Of a stretch of 51,863 nucleotides of DNA, positions 1 through 7,299 are shown in pieces. The position numbers and the translations under genes were made by a program. The first letter of the stretch is position 1; each line of letters opens with the position of its first letter. Source of the DNA: an uncultured Erysipelotrichaceae bacterium. GTDB lineage: Bacteria > Bacillota_I > Bacilli_A > RF39 > UBA660. Below the pieces are notes generated by a model. The model saw only the letters and a program-made list of their open reading frames with translations. It was not told the DNA's origin and made no database searches. The stretch spans positions 1-51,863 of the forward strand of contig CACZQK010000019.1 of the NCBI GenBank assembly GCA_902783315.1, read 5' to 3'.

Positions 1-585
1 GTTATCTTCAAAGTCTTTAACATCAACATATTTTGAAGTATACAAATCAGAAGTCGCAGAGTTTTCATTCAAAGTATCTGCCATCATTTCCTTTATATCG
101 GGTAAGTCACTCGTAGAAGCCAATCCAAAATAATCCAAAAACTCATTTGTTGTTTCATACAAAATAGGTCTACCAGGCATATCACTCCGACCACTTTCTT
201 TTATAAAACCTTTAGCAACAAGTTTTCGAATAATAGATGTTGAACCTACTCCTCTAATAGCGTCTACCTGAATCCTCGTAATAGGTTCATTATATGCAAT
301 AATAGCTAAAGTCTCAAGGGCTGCTTGTGATAAAGAATTAGTTTCTGGATTTTCTATTAATTTTTGATAATAGGATTTATGTTCAAATTTTGTAGTTAAT
401 TTAAAACGATTCCCTAAAAAATCAATTCGCAAGCCACGGTGCTCATCTTCATAATCTTTTTTTAGTTCCATAATTAATTTTTTAGACTCTTCTTCATTTA
501 TCTCTAAAACTTCTTCAATTTGTTGAAGAGTTAACCCATCTTCACCAACAACAAACAAAAGACCTTCTAGTATTGCTTTATTCAT
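1..585 (-). CDS. scpB: Segregation and condensation protein B (3' end outside window)
   Basis: ScpB is the winged-helix (kite) subunit of the SMC-ScpAB condensin that compacts and segregates the chromosome. The 195 codons visible begin MNKAILEGLLFVVGEDG and include the conserved stretch SQAALETLAIIAYNEPITR followed by RGVGS and a GRPILYETT strand, all typical of ScpB. The stop codon lies beyond base 1, so the C-terminus is missing. The ATG at 583-585 overlaps the last codons of scpA by 8 bases, which suggests translational coupling and matches the usual scpA-scpB order. Identification is firm; completeness cannot be judged. Confidence 0.95.
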   Translation of the reverse strand, partial: MNKAILEGLLFVVGEDGLTLQQIEEVLEINEEESKKLIMELKKDYEDEHRGLRIDFLGNRFKLTTKFEHKSYYQKLIENPETNSLSQAALETLAIIAYNEPITRIQVDAIRGVGSTSIIRKLVAKGFIKESGRSDMPGRPILYETTNEFLDYFGLASTSDLPDIKEMMADTLNENSATSDLYTSKYVDVKDFEDN

Positions 586-1306
586 TAGCACACACCTCAC
601 ATATAATATCATCAAAAGCATCATTTTGAGTAACAATAATTTGTTTATTTCGAGTCATTTCTAAAATAGCCAAAAAAGTAGCTATTACATATTCTTTGGT
701 TTGAACTGGAAACAATTCAAAAAAGGAAATTTTTGGTTTCTTTTTTAATATATTTTTAATATCATAAATTCTAGAAGAAACACTAATTTCTTTAACAGTA
801 ACCTTAGTATTTAAAGGCTTAGAACCTGCTTTTCTCTGACAGTATTTTTGAAAAGCTTGTATTAAATCATCCAAAGTAGCATTGCAATGAATCTCCTTTA
901 TTTCCTCAACATAGTTTTGGATATTCTCAGGAGATTTTGTATAAATATCTTTTCTTAAACTTTCCTTTTCTTGTAAAACCTTTGTAATATCTTTATAAGC
1001 TTGATACTCTAATAATCGATTAATCAATTGATCTTTAGGATTTTCAACTTCTTCATCATCTAAAGAATCATCTTTATTATTAGGAATCAACATATGAGAT
1101 TTTATTTCTAAAAGTTCAGCTGCTAAAACCAAATATTCTGAAGAAACTTCTAAATTCAATTTTTCTTGCTCATTTAAAAAATCAACATATTGTTGAGTAA
1201 TAGACTCAATCTCAATATCCATGATATCCATTTTAGACTTCTTAATAAGATGAAGAAGTAAATCTAATGGTCCTTCAAAATCATGAATTCGAAATTCCAT
1301 TTCCAT
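578..1306 (-). CDS. scpA: Segregation and condensation protein A
   Basis: ScpA is the kleisin subunit that bridges the SMC heads in the bacterial condensin complex. The 242-residue protein has the normal length and the hallmark N-terminus FEGPLDLLLHLIKKSKMDI (about residues 10-28), followed by the LEVSSEYLVLAAELLEIKS helix. The middle is acidic and the C-terminal half is a small winged-helix region ending in VCANE. It is followed immediately by scpB with an 8-base overlap, so the pair is probably one transcript. The start ATG sits just after a GGTGGT-type ribosome site. Confidence 0.96.
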   Translation of the reverse strand: MEMEFRIHDFEGPLDLLLHLIKKSKMDIMDIEIESITQQYVDFLNEQEKLNLEVSSEYLVLAAELLEIKSHMLIPNNKDDSLDDEEVENPKDQLINRLLEYQAYKDITKVLQEKESLRKDIYTKSPENIQNYVEEIKEIHCNATLDDLIQAFQKYCQRKAGSKPLNTKVTVKEISVSSRIYDIKNILKKKPKISFFELFPVQTKEYVIATFLAILEMTRNKQIIVTQNDAFDDIICEVCANE

Positions 1307-1348
1307 AAAACCACCTACTATAAAAAAATTATATCACAAAAAAAAGAA

Positions 1349-1376
1349 AAAAGTATTTTCTTACGAAAAACACTTT
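1349..1376 (-). terminator. Probable intrinsic terminator of the orphan gene at 1446-2459
   Basis: An imperfect inverted repeat, AAAGT-TTTTC / GAAAA-ACTTT with a short TTAC loop, is followed on the minus strand by an almost unbroken run of T. It lies between the orphan gene and scpA, so scpAB probably has its own promoter in the remaining 40 bases. Confidence 0.5.
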
Positions 1377-1445
1377 ATCTTTCTATTAAAATTAAATATT
1401 TGACCTTCATATCTACAAATCATCACAAAAGAAATTTAAACCTCT

Positions 1446-2459
1446 TTACATAGTTTTTTTTAATTGATTAGCACATTCTTTTGTTGGATTAAGAAAACAA
1501 TTCATAACTTGCTGCGCTTTTCCTAAAGAATCAATAATAAGACGCTTATCCGACTCAGAAATAGGACCTAGTAAATTAATATCACGTTCTATTATATTTT
1601 TTCCACTACCAGACTCAATATAAATAGTATTTTCATTGTTTAAAACTCTATGTTTCACAAATAAGCCATCACCCTCAAAAGAAAAAGCTTCATCATCACC
1701 TGTTTCATAACTTACACGAACAGGTCTATTTGGACATTCTTCATTTGGAAAAGAAACAGAACTCTTTAATCCATTATTTGAAACAAAGACAGACAAATTT
1801 TCATAAAAACTTGAATCCTTATTCATAATTTGCAAAACAGTTGAAGCAAATCGATAAATATTAGCACCACAATTCTCTAATGTCGGCATAAAAGTCATTA
1901 AACATTCAGTGGGTAAAAATTGAACATTTCTTAGTAAAGAAGAATTTACCTCCCCAACAAACCCATCATAATTTTCAAACAACGCCAGTCCATCAACAGT
2001 TTCCAAAGAATAATCCCCAAGTAAAAGCATACAATACAAGAGTGCTCGCCAATTAGTAATGGTAATATAAGTAAAATATTTATTGCTATAACATCTTTTA
2101 AGTATTCTGCTTATTAGTTTTCTTTCTTGAATTTCCTCACTTAAAGGAGATAATTTTTTAGTTCCTAGTTCTAATAATTTTGAGGCATGCCTATCCTCGA
2201 CAATATTACTTGTTGTCATATTTCCATCTTTAGGGCCATTCTCCATAAGACAATGTATAACTTCCCACGGAATTTTCCCAATAATTTTAGCAGTCACGCA
2301 TCCATAAGGCGTTTCTTCAGAAAAAATGCTAAAATTTGAAAAAGAATAATAATAGTGTTTAAACATTTCTGTTCCTTTATATGAAATATCCTCACGCTTT
2401 TCTAAAACAAGATCAAAACCTAATAAATCCATGACTTTTTCATATTCAATATATGTCAT
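1446..2459 (-). CDS. Uncharacterised 337-residue protein
   Basis: I do not recognise this family. It is a soluble-looking 337-residue protein with no signal peptide or membrane segment. It has several Cys residues but no zinc-finger spacing, a segment HYYYSFSNFSIFSEETPYG near residues 35-53, and a C-terminus rich in Lys and Gln. The start has a strong ribosome site (AGGGAGG, 7 bases upstream). It appears monocistronic, with a terminator downstream. About 210 bases upstream is a promoter-like block (2669-2689) that is repeated exactly upstream of another orphan gene (13669-14772). Real gene on codon structure and signals; function unknown. Confidence 0.75.
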   Translation of the reverse strand: MTYIEYEKVMDLLGFDLVLEKREDISYKGTEMFKHYYYSFSNFSIFSEETPYGCVTAKIIGKIPWEVIHCLMENGPKDGNMTTSNIVEDRHASKLLELGTKKLSPLSEEIQERKLISRILKRCYSNKYFTYITITNWRALLYCMLLLGDYSLETVDGLALFENYDGFVGEVNSSLLRNVQFLPTECLMTFMPTLENCGANIYRFASTVLQIMNKDSSFYENLSVFVSNNGLKSSVSFPNEECPNRPVRVSYETGDDEAFSFEGDGLFVKHRVLNNENTIYIESGSGKNIIERDINLLGPISESDKRLIIDSLGKAQQVMNCFLNPTKECANQLKKTM

Positions 2460-2668
2460 AAAAACCTCCCTAACAACATTTTCTTATTTTAACATATTCA
2501 TAAATTTAGTTTTAAAGCAAAAAACAATTTATTAAATTATTCCCCTATTTTCAACTTAAAGACAACTCATAAAATAATAATACATTTTATAACCCAAAAA
2601 TAATATTAATTATTACCCATATAATTAAATTATTTAATCTTCAATATAAAAATTCTTTTTACTGATTA

Positions 2669-2689
2669 ATTATTATAACATACATTTCT
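2669..2689 (-). promoter_or_regulatory. Extended -10 promoter block, copy 1
   Basis: Read on the minus strand this block contains TG-T-TATAAT (extended -10; TATAAT at 2672-2677). The same 21 bases recur at 14790-14810. The -35 region is poor. If used, it gives a leader of about 200 nt before the gene starting at 2459; no gene is visible in that leader. Confidence 0.5.
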
Positions 2690-2724
2690 ATTTTTAAAGA
2701 AAAAATTTCTTTATAATTAAAAAT

Positions 2725-2740
2725 ATACTATAATAATGGT
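2725..2740 (+). promoter_or_regulatory. Probable -10 region for the RNHCP gene
   Basis: A TATAAT hexamer (2730-2735) lies 15 bases before the ATG at 2750, with TTCTTT as the best -35 at a 16-base spacing. The ribosome site GGTGGTGAT follows directly, so the leader would be very short. Confidence 0.4.
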
Positions 2741-2749
2741 GGTGATTAT

Positions 2750-3052
2750 ATGAAACATTTTAGTGAAAAAGATGAAGGATTTATTTGTGAAAACTGCCAA
2801 AAAGAGGTCTTACCATTAGGATATTCATCAAGAGACCACTGTCCATATTGCTTATATTCAAAACATGTTGATATTAATCCAGGAGATAGAAAAAACCTTT
2901 GTAAAGGATTATTAAAACCGATTCAATTAGAAAAATATCGCGATACCTATAAAATTATTTACGAATGCCAAAGTTGCAAAGAACTTCATAAAAATATTAT
3001 TGCTAAAGATGACAATATGGATGAAATAATCAAAGTATCTAAAATAAACTAA
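2750..3052 (+). CDS. RNHCP domain zinc protein
   Basis: A 100-residue protein of the RNHCP family, small predicted zinc-binding proteins of unknown role. The signature appears as RDHCPYCLYSKHVD (residues 29-42), then NPGDR and CKG. Cysteine pairs CENC (residues 13-16), CPYC (32-35) and CQSC (73-76) could coordinate metal. The first residue of the name-giving motif is preserved and the second is changed (RDHCP instead of RNHCP). One of only three plus-strand genes here, with its own promoter and terminator, so a single-gene unit. Family assignment is good; function is not known. Confidence 0.85.
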   Translation: MKHFSEKDEGFICENCQKEVLPLGYSSRDHCPYCLYSKHVDINPGDRKNLCKGLLKPIQLEKYRDTYKIIYECQSCKELHKNIIAKDDNMDEIIKVSKIN

Positions 3053-3087
3053 AAAAACTTTCCACAGATTTTGTGGAAAGTTTTTTA
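3052..3087. terminator. Bidirectional terminator between RNHCP gene and sortase gene
   Basis: A near-perfect hairpin, AAAAACTTTCCACA / TGTGGAAAGTTTTT with a 5-base loop, has an A-run on one side and a T-run on the other. It lies between convergent genes and can stop transcription from both. Confidence 0.9.
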
Positions 3088-4041
3088 AATATCAATCCTT
3101 TTTGCATGAATAACTTTACGGCCTTTATTATCATCAGTACAAGTGGACAAAGTAATAATTTTATCATCAGATGTCACCTCAAGTCCAAAGTCGTAATTAC
3201 TTCTAGATTTTAGTATATTTAAAAACTCTTGATAATCACTATCACGATAAAAATTAGTTTGTAAATAATATATTTCAGGATTAATGTAGTAGCAAGAAAA
3301 AACTTGATAAACATAACGAACTTTTTCTGTCCTTACAACAATATAATGATTTGAATTTTTAAACCACTTATCTGTAAAAGCATTAGATAAACTTCCAAAC
3401 GCCGTCTTATTTAACAAATTATGTCCATAAAAAATAGTATTATTATCAATTAAATCTGCTGAATTTCTATAATCCATAAACACCCAACCACTTGCTTTTG
3501 GATTTTTCTTAATATCGTGATTTAAATAAAAATCATTATCATCTGTTTGCACAACCGGATAATTTACATTGGTTCCATCGACCATAATCCAAGCTTTGAC
3601 TTCATCATTTGTTTGTTTTAACCCTGAAAAATCAACCTGATTAATATCCATTTTTCCATACTTTCTAAATAAATTAACTTCATTATCATTATATGTTTCT
3701 TTATCACTAGCTATGGACTTTTCTTGTACAACGTCTTCTTGAATAATTTCTTTATCAACATATTTTATATCACTTTTATCAACATAAAAATAAGAATGTA
3801 GAAAAACCCCAACATAGAAAAAGAAAACAATCATCAAGAAAGCAACAGGATTAGCCTGTTCTTTTTTAAAATAATTCTTCATTTTGGTAAAAGCTGACAA
3901 ATGAAATATTTTTTCAAAAAAAAGCGAAATCACATAAAAATAGAAAAAGAAACCTTTTGAAAAGACAAGACATATATAATAAAATCCAACTTGAATAGAC
4001 TCAAAAAAATTTTTAAAAACATTTTTTATGAAACTCATCAC
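3085..4041 (-). CDS. Class B-type sortase
   Basis: A cysteine transpeptidase that cleaves a sorting signal and joins surface proteins to peptidoglycan. The catalytic triad is visible: His207 in YGHN, Cys301 in TLSTC and Arg308 in GRKVIHAKR. SGWVFMDYRN (residues 184-193) before the histidine is typical of class B. The N-terminus is longer than usual, with two hydrophobic stretches (about 17-45 and 65-87) instead of one. The gene is the last of the spoVA region and its ATG overlaps the stop of a 47-residue membrane protein by 4 bases, so it is translationally coupled to it. No substrate is encoded nearby. Confidence 0.92.
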   Translation of the reverse strand: MMSFIKNVFKNFFESIQVGFYYICLVFSKGFFFYFYVISLFFEKIFHLSAFTKMKNYFKKEQANPVAFLMIVFFFYVGVFLHSYFYVDKSDIKYVDKEIIQEDVVQEKSIASDKETYNDNEVNLFRKYGKMDINQVDFSGLKQTNDEVKAWIMVDGTNVNYPVVQTDDNDFYLNHDIKKNPKASGWVFMDYRNSADLIDNNTIFYGHNLLNKTAFGSLSNAFTDKWFKNSNHYIVVRTEKVRYVYQVFSCYYINPEIYYLQTNFYRDSDYQEFLNILKSRSNYDFGLEVTSDDKIITLSTCTDDNKGRKVIHAKRIDI

Positions 4042-4181
4042 AAAACTTCCTCATCTATAAGCCTACCTTTGTCTAAAATCAGTCTCTTCTTCTTATTTTT
4101 TCGTTCGGAAATAAGCACAATAATACCAGTAAGAAATGACAAAACTAAAACAACAATAAATATCACATATACAGTATACAT
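4038..4181 (-). CDS. Small 47-residue membrane protein coupled to sortase
   Basis: This short gene starts MYTVYVIFIVVLVLS, has one transmembrane helix (about residues 3-24) and a basic stretch ERKNKKKR followed by a charged tail ending DEEVL. The chosen ATG has a strong ribosome site (GAGGTGAG, 4 bases before it); the longer open frame upstream lacks one. Its stop overlaps the sortase start by 4 bases. I do not recognise a family. It could be a sortase partner or a topology/regulatory peptide; that is inference from coupling only. Confidence 0.65.
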   Translation of the reverse strand: MYTVYVIFIVVLVLSFLTGIIVLISERKNKKKRLILDKGRLIDEEVL

Positions 4182-4204
4182 TAGGCTCACCTCTATCTTC
4201 TTAC

Positions 4205-4216
4205 CTATATTATATA
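4205..4216 (-). promoter_or_regulatory. Possible -10 for the small membrane protein-sortase pair
   Basis: On the minus strand TATAAT (4209-4214) lies 27 bases upstream of the 47-codon gene. No good -35 is seen. It may allow the sortase pair to be expressed independently of spoVA. Confidence 0.35.
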
Positions 4217-4272
4217 TGATTTTAGAAAAAAATAGAAAAAAAATAGAAATTTTTTCTGATTTTACATGTAAA

Positions 4273-4623
4273 TCAATCAAGGGGTTTAAAAATCAAAGCT
4301 GCAAAAAATGCACATATGATAGCCGCACTAATACCAGTAGCAGTTAAATCAAACATGCCCATAAAAATACCTATAATACCTAAACTTTCAGCTTTAGCTA
4401 AAGCACCATGAACAAGAGAATGACCAAAACTAGTAATTGGTAATAATGCTCCCCCTCCTACATATTTAATAAATTTATCATAAATACTGAATGAATCTAG
4501 AAAAGCTCCAAATACTACTAAAAGAGACGTAATATGTCCTGGAGTTAATTTTGTATTATCCAAAATTATTTGAGAAATCATACAAATCATCCCACAAAAT
4601 AGAAACGAATTAAATAACAACAT
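4273..4623 (-). CDS. spoVAE: Stage V sporulation protein AE (SpoVAEb type)
   Basis: Integral membrane component of the SpoVA channel that moves Ca-dipicolinic acid into the developing spore and out during germination. The 116-residue protein has about four hydrophobic helices and the family signature GGGALLPITSFGHSLVHGA (residues 56-74). I place the start at the ATG preceded by GGAGG (GGAGGCGGTTTA-ATG), not at the further upstream ATG; it then overlaps the spoVAD stop in a TAATG arrangement. It is the third gene of spoVAC-spoVAD-spoVAE. Confidence 0.93.
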   Translation of the reverse strand: MLLFNSFLFCGMICMISQIILDNTKLTPGHITSLLVVFGAFLDSFSIYDKFIKYVGGGALLPITSFGHSLVHGALAKAESLGIIGIFMGMFDLTATGISAAIICAFFAALIFKPLD

Positions 4624-5615
4624 TAAACCGCCTCCAAACTTATTGCATGGCAAATAGAATTAATATTTTCTTTTTGATATAAAAAAACTGGTGAGAACAA
4701 AGCCCCTGTTGCTAATAAAAGCACTCTTCGTAATTTCTTTCTCTTTAATTGATCATATATATAAGAATAAGCAACTAAGGCGCTACAAACTGGCCCACTT
4801 CCACCAGCTTTAATTTCTTTTTGATAGTTTAAATCATATAACATAACTCCACAATCATCGTAATTATAATCCAAATCAACATTGTAATAAGATAACATAT
4901 AATCTTTTAGAATTTCCTTACCATATACCCCTAAGTCACCTGTAACAATCAAATCATAATATTCTGGACTCCTTCCAGTATCTTTAAAATGTTGAGCTAA
5001 TGTTTCAATAGCAGCAGGAGCCATAACTCTCCCCATGTCATTAGGATCATTTTGCTCATAATCTATAATCTTTCCTAAAGTAGCACAATCAATTTTAACC
5101 TCTGTCTCTTCATTTGTTAAAAAAGCTGCTGCTGCACCAGTTGATGTAAAAGTCGCACTATTAGGTCTTGGAGCTCCATACTCAGTTGGATATCGAAATT
5201 GCTTTTCACTAGTCATATTATGGGAAGAAACTAAACAAATAGAATTAGAAACAGCTTTACTTTCAATAAAATTAGCAGCAACAATAAGTCCCAAGACACT
5301 ACTACTACAAGCACCATATATCCCAATAAAACTTTTGCCAACTCCACAACATCCATAGGTAGAAGCAGCAATTTGATTTAATAAATCACCACCAATTACC
5401 AGATCAACATTTTTTTTAGAAATACCAACTTTTTTCATAATCATAACTAAAGCATCTCGAACTAGTTTAATTTCTGCCTTTTCAAAAGATTTTTCACCAA
5501 AATAGAAATCGGAATATGTTTTATCAAAAAATTTATAGAGCGGTCCAGCTTTTTCATATGGACCAACAATAGTAGCTGTATCATCCAAAAAAACGTTGTT
5601 ATAAAAAAAAGTCAT
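4623..5615 (-). CDS. spoVAD: Stage V sporulation protein AD
   Basis: Soluble, thiolase-fold SpoVA component known in Bacillus to bind dipicolinic acid. The 330-residue protein has the standard length, starting MTFFYNNVFLDDTA, with GDLLNQI, the GACSSS segment and a GGSGPVCSALVAYSYIYDQL region near the C-terminus, as in SpoVAD. The start is the ATG after AGGAGGGG; the longer frame starts inside spoVAC. Its ATG overlaps the spoVAC TGA by 4 bases, and its stop overlaps spoVAE, so the three proteins are translationally coupled. Confidence 0.95.
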   Translation of the reverse strand: MTFFYNNVFLDDTATIVGPYEKAGPLYKFFDKTYSDFYFGEKSFEKAEIKLVRDALVMIMKKVGISKKNVDLVIGGDLLNQIAASTYGCCGVGKSFIGIYGACSSSVLGLIVAANFIESKAVSNSICLVSSHNMTSEKQFRYPTEYGAPRPNSATFTSTGAAAAFLTNEETEVKIDCATLGKIIDYEQNDPNDMGRVMAPAAIETLAQHFKDTGRSPEYYDLIVTGDLGVYGKEILKDYMLSYYNVDLDYNYDDCGVMLYDLNYQKEIKAGGSGPVCSALVAYSYIYDQLKRKKLRRVLLLATGALFSPVFLYQKENINSICHAISLEAV

Positions 5616-6055
5616 CTTACCCCTCCTATAATAAATCGAATCATTCCAAAAAACCAAGCAGAAAGGACTCCATATAAAATAACATTCCCAGCTAATTTAA
5701 ACATATTAGAACCAATTCCATAAATAAAACCCTCTCTTTTATAATCCAAACTACTACTAGTCATAGAATGCGCAAATCCAGTAATAGGAATTAATAGCCC
5801 ACATTTTAATTTAGTAACCCATTTATCAAAGAAACCAAAAGCAGTAAATAAGCTAGCAAAAAAAATAAAAAATACAATCATAAAAGTTGAAGCTTCTACT
5901 CGACTCATTCCCATCACATAACAGAGAAGTTGAATAATAACTTCCGCTAAAAGTCCCATCATTCCCCCACTAAAAAAAGCAATTAAAGCGTTTTTTAATC
6001 TTGCTTTTGGTGCTTTATGAGAATTAGCTATTTTCTCATATCTTGTATTTCGCAT
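5612..6055 (-). CDS. spoVAC: Stage V sporulation protein AC
   Basis: Membrane protein of the spore dipicolinate channel; in Bacillus SpoVAC acts as the mechanosensitive channel component. The sequence (147 residues from the ATG beginning MRNTRYEKIANSHKAP) carries the conserved basic N-terminus, GGMMGLLAEV and CGLLIPITGFAHSMTSS, which parallels the SpoVAE motif. The start is chosen because AGGTGAT lies 6 bases upstream; a GTG 9 bases earlier is possible. SpoVAA and SpoVAB are absent, so this is the minimal AC-AD-AE set. Confidence 0.94.
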   Translation of the reverse strand: MRNTRYEKIANSHKAPKARLKNALIAFFSGGMMGLLAEVIIQLLCYVMGMSRVEASTFMIVFFIFFASLFTAFGFFDKWVTKLKCGLLIPITGFAHSMTSSSLDYKREGFIYGIGSNMFKLAGNVILYGVLSAWFFGMIRFIIGGVR

Positions 6056-6103
6056 TATCATCACCTAAATATAGAATAACCTTTTAAAAAAAATTTATTC
6101 AAA

Positions 6104-6143
6104 AAAAAACTAAGGTCATAAATTTTCCCTAAGTTTTTGAAGT
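6104..6143 (-). terminator. Terminator overlapping the 3' end of the sigma-factor gene
   Basis: Minus-strand AAAACTTAGG / CCTTAGTTTT (one mismatch) with the sigma-factor stop codon in the loop, followed by a run of nine T. It implies that spoVAC is transcribed mainly from another promoter in the 50-60 bases before it, or by read-through. Confidence 0.75.
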
Positions 6144-6733
6144 ATTTTTGCCTCTTTACGAGAAACCTGCACTTGACTTATCCCTAATACATTAGAAGTC
6201 TCACTTTGAGTAAGATCTTCATAATATCTAGCAATAATAAGCTTTCTCTCACTATCAGAAAGTTTTTCAAGTTCTAAATGTAAATCTAAAATAGCAGGAT
6301 CCATTGCAGTATCATCATAAGATCTATATTTTTCACAACTATCATCTAAAGAATCAATATCACTAGTTGCTAAAATTGCTTGATCAATTAATTTTTCATC
6401 TACATCTAAAAACAACGCAACCTCCAAATTTGTAGGTTCTCGCCCCAATCTCTGCATCATAACATCTTTTGCTTTCAAAATTTGATTTTTTAGTTGTAAA
6501 AAGCTTTTTCCGACTTTTAAACCCTTACTTTGACGAATATATTTATTTATTTCTCCAACAATATAATAATAAGCAAAACTAGAAAATTTAGTTCCAAACT
6601 CTTTTTTATAATGTTTAAATGCATCCATCAGACCAAGCATAGAAACCTGATACAAATCTTCCAAATCATATCGATTAGAATATTTATTGATAATACTGTA
6701 TATTAACCCCTCATATTCTAAAAGCTTTTCCAT
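6116..6733 (-). CDS. Sporulation sigma factor, SigF/SigG type
   Basis: A sigma-70 family factor of the forespore group. It contains region 2 (DLEDLYQVSMLGLMDAFKHY, about residues 23-42, then FSSFAYYYIVGEINKYIR), region 3 (LGREPTNLEVALFLDVDEK) and a region 4 helix-turn-helix (LTQSETSNVLGISQVQVSR, near 173-191) whose ending matches the Bacillus SigF/SigG recognition helix. It is about 50 residues shorter than those proteins, starting directly at region 2. The start has AAAGGAGG 5 bases upstream. It precedes spoVAC-AD-AE as sigF precedes spoVA in Bacillus, but no SpoIIAA/SpoIIAB genes flank it; dut is upstream. Whether it is SigF or SigG is undecided. Confidence 0.85.
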   Translation of the reverse strand: MEKLLEYEGLIYSIINKYSNRYDLEDLYQVSMLGLMDAFKHYKKEFGTKFSSFAYYYIVGEINKYIRQSKGLKVGKSFLQLKNQILKAKDVMMQRLGREPTNLEVALFLDVDEKLIDQAILATSDIDSLDDSCEKYRSYDDTAMDPAILDLHLELEKLSDSERKLIIARYYEDLTQSETSNVLGISQVQVSRKEAKILQKLRENL

Positions 6734-6801
6734 TATCCTCCTTTCTAAAAACAGAATAACGAAAATAAAAAAAACAATCTACCAATTCGACAAAACAACA
6801 A

Positions 6802-6832
6802 AAAAAAAGTGTTCGACAAAAAACACCTTTTA
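6802..6832 (-). terminator. Terminator of the nrd-trxB-dut operon
   Basis: A 10-bp stem AAAAGGTGTT / AACACTTTTT with an 8-base loop, followed by T-rich sequence on the minus strand, starts within the dut stop codon. It separates dut from the sigma-factor gene. Confidence 0.85.
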
Positions 6833-7291
6833 AACATCTGTAGAACCAAATCCACCCTTTCTTACATTACTAGAGCTGTCATTATCACAAACTAAATACT
6901 TTGTAAACATCACTTGAGCAATAACGTCTCCTTTTTTTATATGAAGTTCTCGATTGCTACAATTAAATACTTGAATCATGAAATGGCCATCATTAGTAGA
7001 ATTTTCATAATAATCAGCATCAATAAGTCCAAATCCATGAGGCATAACAAGTCCTTTTTTAGGTCCACTAGACCGATTTATTAGAAAATAACATTCATCA
7101 TCTTGACAATAAGCTTTCAAGCCTGTTGAAATCAAGGTTGGTTCTATTCCAGGAGTATAAACAGGAACAATAATATCTTCGGCAGCTTCAATATCATATG
7201 CCGCTGAATGAGCTGTCTTACGAACAGGAATATGAATATCTTTATCTTCCCATCCTTTTACTATTTCAAAACCTCTAACTCGTGCCTTCAT
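6830..7291 (-). CDS. dut: dUTP diphosphatase
   Basis: Hydrolyses dUTP to dUMP and pyrophosphate, keeping uracil out of DNA and feeding dTMP synthesis. The 153-residue trimeric-type dUTPase shows all five motifs: AAYDIEA (residues 30-36), NRSSGPKKG (72-80), GLIDADYY with catalytic Asp91 (88-95), GDVIAQVMF (121-129) and the C-terminal RKGGFGST (144-151) that closes on the nucleotide. It is the last gene of the ribonucleotide reductase block, 8 bases after trxB, which fits a role in dNTP supply. Confidence 0.96.
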   Translation of the reverse strand: MKARVRGFEIVKGWEDKDIHIPVRKTAHSAAYDIEAAEDIIVPVYTPGIEPTLISTGLKAYCQDDECYFLINRSSGPKKGLVMPHGFGLIDADYYENSTNDGHFMIQVFNCSNRELHIKKGDVIAQVMFTKYLVCDNDSSSNVRKGGFGSTDV

Positions 7292-7299
7292 TACAATCC

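Noticed and set aside
3991..4347. Plus-strand frame of 118 codons opposite the small membrane gene and spoVAE
   Set aside because: It overlaps three well-supported minus-strand genes, lacks a ribosome site and has a composition typical of an antisense shadow.
6056..6101. SigG-like promoter (GAATA -35) before spoVAC
   Set aside because: GAATA is at a plausible place, but no CATnnTA-type -10 is found at the right distance and the bases belong to a terminator tail.
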